A DNA stretch of 64,000 nucleotides from NCBI GenBank assembly GCA_025331565.1, contig JAFREQ010000093.1, forward strand, positions 1,024,001 through 1,088,000, written 5' to 3'. This document shows, in pieces, positions 60,699 through 64,000 of the stretch; the first letter of the stretch is position 1; the number at the start of each line of letters is the position of its first letter. The stretch comes from Holacanthus passer. Taxonomy: Eukaryota; Chordata; Actinopteri; Pomacanthidae. Position numbers and translations under genes: made by a program. The notes beneath the pieces are model-generated. The model searched no databases, was not told where the DNA came from, and was given only the letters and a program-made list of their open reading frames with translations.

Positions 60699-63600
60699 TC
60701 ACCTCGGTAGTGCTCCATGCGTGTGTGGTGTGTGACTCCCTGCGACCTGAAGCTGAGGCTCAGGATGTATCGGGGGTCCGAACTGTCTCGGACCAGGAAA
60801 GATCCGTCCGGTTTCCCCTTCAGCTTCATCTCCGCGTCCTCCCAGTTCATCGGGCCCCAGTACCAGCCACACTGAGGAGAAACACCGTCACATCCTCAGT
60901 AACCTTCTTTCTCTAAATGTGTTAAATGCACACGATGCATCATTGGATACACATGGGATTTATCAGAAGGCACCTTTGATACAAGCACGACTCTTTCATA
61001 CAAACCTAAAATTTACAACTGTACTTAGAGTCAAAATAATATTCAGAGATTTGCACATGTGTTTAATTTCAAGATGGAAGGCAATTCAGTAGAAAAACTA
61101 TTAGAGAAAAAAGAGAGGCTCAGCTGTGGTGATGAATTACAAAATAAAATCCATTAATTATCAAGTCATTTTTCAAGCAAAGATGCCGAACATGGTCTCG
61201 TCCCAGTGTCTGAGCTGCTGAGCTGCTTTTTTAGCCTTTGATAATAAACTGAGTATATTTGTTTTTTGGACTGTTGATCCAACAAAAGAAGCTGTTTGTC
61301 AACTTGAACTTTGGGAAATTAAGACTGAGAAAAAAATGTATGTCCTGTGTTTTTTATACATCAACAGGTTAATGATTGATTGGCAGATTGATCAGTAAAG
61401 AAAATAACCACGAGTTGCAGCAGAGCAACATGAAGTCTTTTGCTCTCCAGTCCCAGTCTTTACCTTCTCCAGCTCTCTCAGACTGGCCGTGAAGTTGCTG
61501 GCTTCAGACCGCCTCAGGGCACACAGCACGGGGGGCGGGGCCTGTCTGGAAGGGGGTGGAGCATCAGACGGCGAGGGGGTCGAATGAGGAAGTGCCCGGA
61601 GGAAGGCGTCTAAATCAGGGAAACAATGTCAGAGGAATTAAAGGCGCTGCATGAAGCATTGGAAAAGTTGAACTGAAATTGAAATTCTCTCGAAGGATGA
61701 ACTGTCAGGTTTGTCTCAGAAAGCTGAAGCCAGTTGGCGCTAACTGCACTAATCAAATTACTATATATTAATATAGGGGCGGAAAATAAAATGTAAAATT
61801 GTTCTTATTTGTAATTAACTATTTTTCCAAAATAACTACACAAGTCCAATCAAACACCAACGATATATCAATATTAAAAATAAATCTAAATTTCAGTTGG
61901 ACTGTGACAGCAGCTTATTTAAATATAAATAACTGAGTGTATTTAAATGTCAGCGTGGAGGAGACAACTGGTTGTATCACTACATTGGGACCACATTTCC
62001 CATCAGCCCCTTGCTCATTGATAAACATGTTGGAAGTAAATTTTCCATTGATCATTTACTCGGTCCACACCAGAGACTCTGTTTGCTGCCTCACTTCCTG
62101 TTGTTCGACAGGAAGCAAACGAGAAGGTTCGACGACACGTCTTACCATTGAGGCTGAGACTGTGCTGGATGGTGGCGTGGGAGGGAGGAGGAGGAGGAGG
62201 GAGAGGCAGGGGGAGGGACTGCAGGGAGGCGCCCATAACACTCACTAGGAAAGGCCCAGGCTGAGGCCCCGCTATCTCATCTGGAGGAAGGAGAGGAGAG
62301 AGGGGGAGAGGAGAGGAGAGGAGAGGGAGGAAGGAGAGGAGAGGAGAGGAGAGGAGAGGAAGGAAGGAGAGGAGAGGAGAGGGAGGAGGAGAGGGAGGAG
62401 GGAGAGAGAGAGAGGGAGGAAGGGAAGAAGGAAGGAAGGAAGGAAGGAGAGGAGAGAGAGAGGAGAGGAGAGGAGAGGAAGGAAGGAGAGGAAGGAAGGA
62501 GAGGAGAGGAGAGGGAGGAAGGAGAGGAAGGAGGAAGGAAGGAGGAGAGGAGAGGAGAGGGAGGAAGGAAGGAAGGAAGGAGAGGAGAGGAGAGGAGAGG
62601 AGAGGAGAGGAAGGAAGGAGAGGAAGGAGAGGAAGGAAGGAGAGGAAGGAAGGAGAGGAGAGGGAGGAAGGAAGGAAGGAAGGAGGAGAGGAGAGGAGAG
62701 GGAGAGGAGAGGAGGGAAGAAAAGAGGAGAGGGGAGAGGAGAGAAAGGAAGGAGAGGAGAGGAGGGAAGGAGATATAAAGACAGAGAGGAGAAAACAAAA
62801 AGAAATGAAGTATCAAGTATCGAGACAGGAAGACGGAGGATGAGGAAAAGAGGGGAAGAAAGGATGATAAAAGAAGGAAGGAAGGATACCACAGAGTCTG
62901 AACACCATCAGACAGAAAACCTCGATCCACCAAATTAAAAGACTTCACCTCCTTTTGTAATAACACTGCTGCCCCAAATAGTCACTGGAGCACAAAATGT
63001 GGATTAATCCGCCGCTGAAAATAGTCCCTAACAAATGCATTATTTCGTCCAGTTTGAGTAACATTTGATGAAAACTACAGTGGCCAAATGTTTGAAGAAG
63101 TTACTGAGCCCTTTTTTAATGAAACCATATGAGGCAGGAGGCAGCAAAGGGTCTGAGATTGGCCATGAAATTAAGTACGAGGGGATGAAAATATCCTGAT
63201 GTTTAGACATATAAGTTTTACATTTTGCATAGTTTACAGTTGATTTTGTCAGATATTCATGCAGCCATGTTGATCTCCTTTCTGTCTCTATGATTATTGG
63301 GAATCTCTGACTGGTTTGGGTGCATTTGTTGACCAAAGAAGAATCAAATTTTGATCTGAACTCCATTTGAAAAACTTAATATTGGAGCTTACAAATCGCT
63401 GCATCACAAAAAACAAGACAAAAGGACAAATTTGCCCCGAAAACAACAACAAGCAAGACAAAAATTCCGGCCTGGTACAGACTGAACAAAACTGTCTCTC
63501 ATCGATTGAGTCGTGGCACTCAAATTAAATCTAGTTTGCAGATGACCTTTTAAAGCTTCTGCAATCAGATTACAGCATATTACAAAAACTTGTCTGTGTC

Positions 63601-63932
63601 TATTTCCAACAACGTGTGACAGAGAACAAAATATACAGGAATATGGAGAGAAGCTACCAGAGCTTCCTTTTCCTCTCAGCTGAGACTGGAGGCTGGAGTC
63701 AAGCACTCAGTGAAGCTTAGAAAGGGCAGTTTGGCGTCGACCGCTTTCTTGTTACCACATCTATCGTTTACTATATTATATCATCGTGTGTGTCTGTAGA
63801 ACGAAGGAGACGAGGAGAGAAAAATACCTAACAAACTGAGACTTCGGCGTGGAGGAGGAGGGGGCGTGGGAGGGTGTGGCGTGTTCGCCCCTCGCCGCGA
63901 TATGTCCACATCCACCAGGGAAACAGTCTCAC
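56963..63932 (-). CDS. socs7: Suppressor of cytokine signalling 7, C-terminal part (5' end outside window)
   Basis: SOCS7 is an SH2 adaptor whose SOCS box recruits Elongin B/C and Cullin-5 to ubiquitinate bound signalling proteins. Exons seen, in transcript order: 63932-63828, 62280-62146, 61609-61464, 60871-60703, 58561-58433, 57798-57663, 57083-56963. These 941 nt keep phase throughout and encode about 313 C-terminal residues; earlier exons lie right of the window. A Pro-rich region (NTPHPPTPPPPPRRSLSLL; QSLPLPLPPPPPPSH) suits SH3 partners such as NCK. The SH2 domain starts CGWYWGPMNWEDAE and has the phosphotyrosine-binding FLVRDSSD. The SOCS box has a BC box (SLQHLCRFCIRQ) and a Cul5 box (LPLPRPLISYL), then KFYYYDPEEEMYLSI. 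The stop is TAG at 56965-56963. Confidence 0.95.
57806..57862. repeat. (CA)n microsatellite beside a socs7 acceptor
   Basis: In the socs7 sense this is a UG repeat that ends a few bases before the acceptor of the exon starting at 57798. One irregular unit interrupts it near 57814. Confidence 0.93.
59660..59789. repeat. Long (TG)n microsatellite in a socs7 intron
   Basis: About 130 bases of TG repeat with a few C substitutions. It reads as CA repeat in the socs7 sense. Cysteine/valine and threonine/histidine open frames over it are artefacts. Confidence 0.95.
60635..60697. repeat. (TG)n microsatellite fused to a socs7 splice donor
   Basis: In the socs7 sense the donor GTGAGA of the exon ending at 60703 runs straight into about 31 CA units, so the repeat starts at intron position +5 or so. 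Confidence 0.95.
61150..61420 (+). repeat. Dispersed fish repeat, family A copy 4
   Basis: A socs7 intron carries ccattaattatcaagtcatt, tttcaagcaaagatgccgaa, gtttttggactgttgatcca, actttgggaaattaagac and a terminal gattgatcagtaaagaaaat followed by gagttgcagca. The order matches copies 1-3. Confidence 0.6.
62283..62773. repeat. 491-bp uninterrupted homopurine tract
   Basis: Every base on the plus strand from 62283 to 62773 is A or G, built of GGAGA, GGAA and GGGA units. In the socs7 sense it is 491 pyrimidines ending at the acceptor ccag before the exon at 62280. The Ser/Pro/Leu-rich open frames on the minus strand are artefacts of the repeat. Confidence 0.97.
62774..63827. other. Remainder of the socs7 intron upstream of the purine tract
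   Basis: About 1 kb of mixed sequence with no coding exon, RNA gene or mobile element that I recognise. Short minus-strand open frames at 63040-63366 and 63404-63706 have no known similarity. Confidence 0.4.
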
Positions 63933-64000
63933 CTGAGGGGAGGAAAGCAGCAGAGGAGAAGAGACAGAAGAGGAAGGAGTGTGAGATAAAGACACCAGAG

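Noticed and set aside
62272..62966. Minus-strand open frames of 206-229 codons rich in Ser, Pro and Leu
   Set aside because: They lie over the homopurine microsatellite, where stops cannot occur on the pyrimidine strand. They are not genes.
1..64000. Search for tRNA, rRNA, known snRNA or microRNA hairpins
   Set aside because: By eye I found no cloverleaf with A/B boxes, no rRNA segments and no hairpin I could name. A covariance-model search would be needed to exclude small RNAs in introns.

Overview
The window is nuclear DNA from a teleost fish, most likely a percomorph. Genes are intron-rich with GT-AG splice sites, introns are mostly short, and dispersed repeats and microsatellites of a kind common in ray-finned fish are scattered throughout. 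There are no bacterial, phage or CRISPR features. I built six protein-coding genes by hand from exon sequence, splice sites and reading-frame phase. Four of the models (mrpl4, abcc10, sp2, and socs7 as far as it is present) keep phase across every junction.

Layout from left to right: hyls1 (+, coding 459-7326, centriole/cilium protein); mrpl4 (-, 11666-7491, mitochondrial ribosomal protein), tail to tail with hyls1 and with overlapping predicted 3' ends; an AHNAK/periaxin-type scaffold gene (-, 21067-12971) with a PDZ domain and one 5-kb exon of repeats; abcc10 (-, 36303-23693, ABC exporter MRP7, 21 coding exons); sp2 (-, 50549-41773, zinc-finger transcription factor with a 3.6-kb 3'UTR); and socs7 (-, 63932-56963, SH2/SOCS-box adaptor, with its 5' part beyond the right edge). 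The genes are not a functional cluster.

Two genes show reading-frame breaks. The acidic GAT/GAA tract of hyls1 looks short of two single bases. The intron that splits the PDZ domain of the AHNAK-like gene joins exons one base out of phase. Both look like assembly or polymorphism problems in genes that otherwise appear intact.

The most interesting material is regulatory or structural. The sp2 promoter carries five CCAAT boxes in one orientation, three of them spaced exactly 42 bp apart; Sp2 protein is known to act at CCAAT boxes together with NF-Y. A socs7 intron ends in 491 uninterrupted pyrimidines (sense strand) running straight into the splice acceptor. Complementary UG and CA repeats bracket exon 19 of abcc10 and an in-frame SH2 exon of socs7. 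Three nearly identical 669-bp units lie in the AHNAK-like exon, and a palindrome-ended element lies inside the sp2 3'UTR. I found no clearly new multi-gene system.
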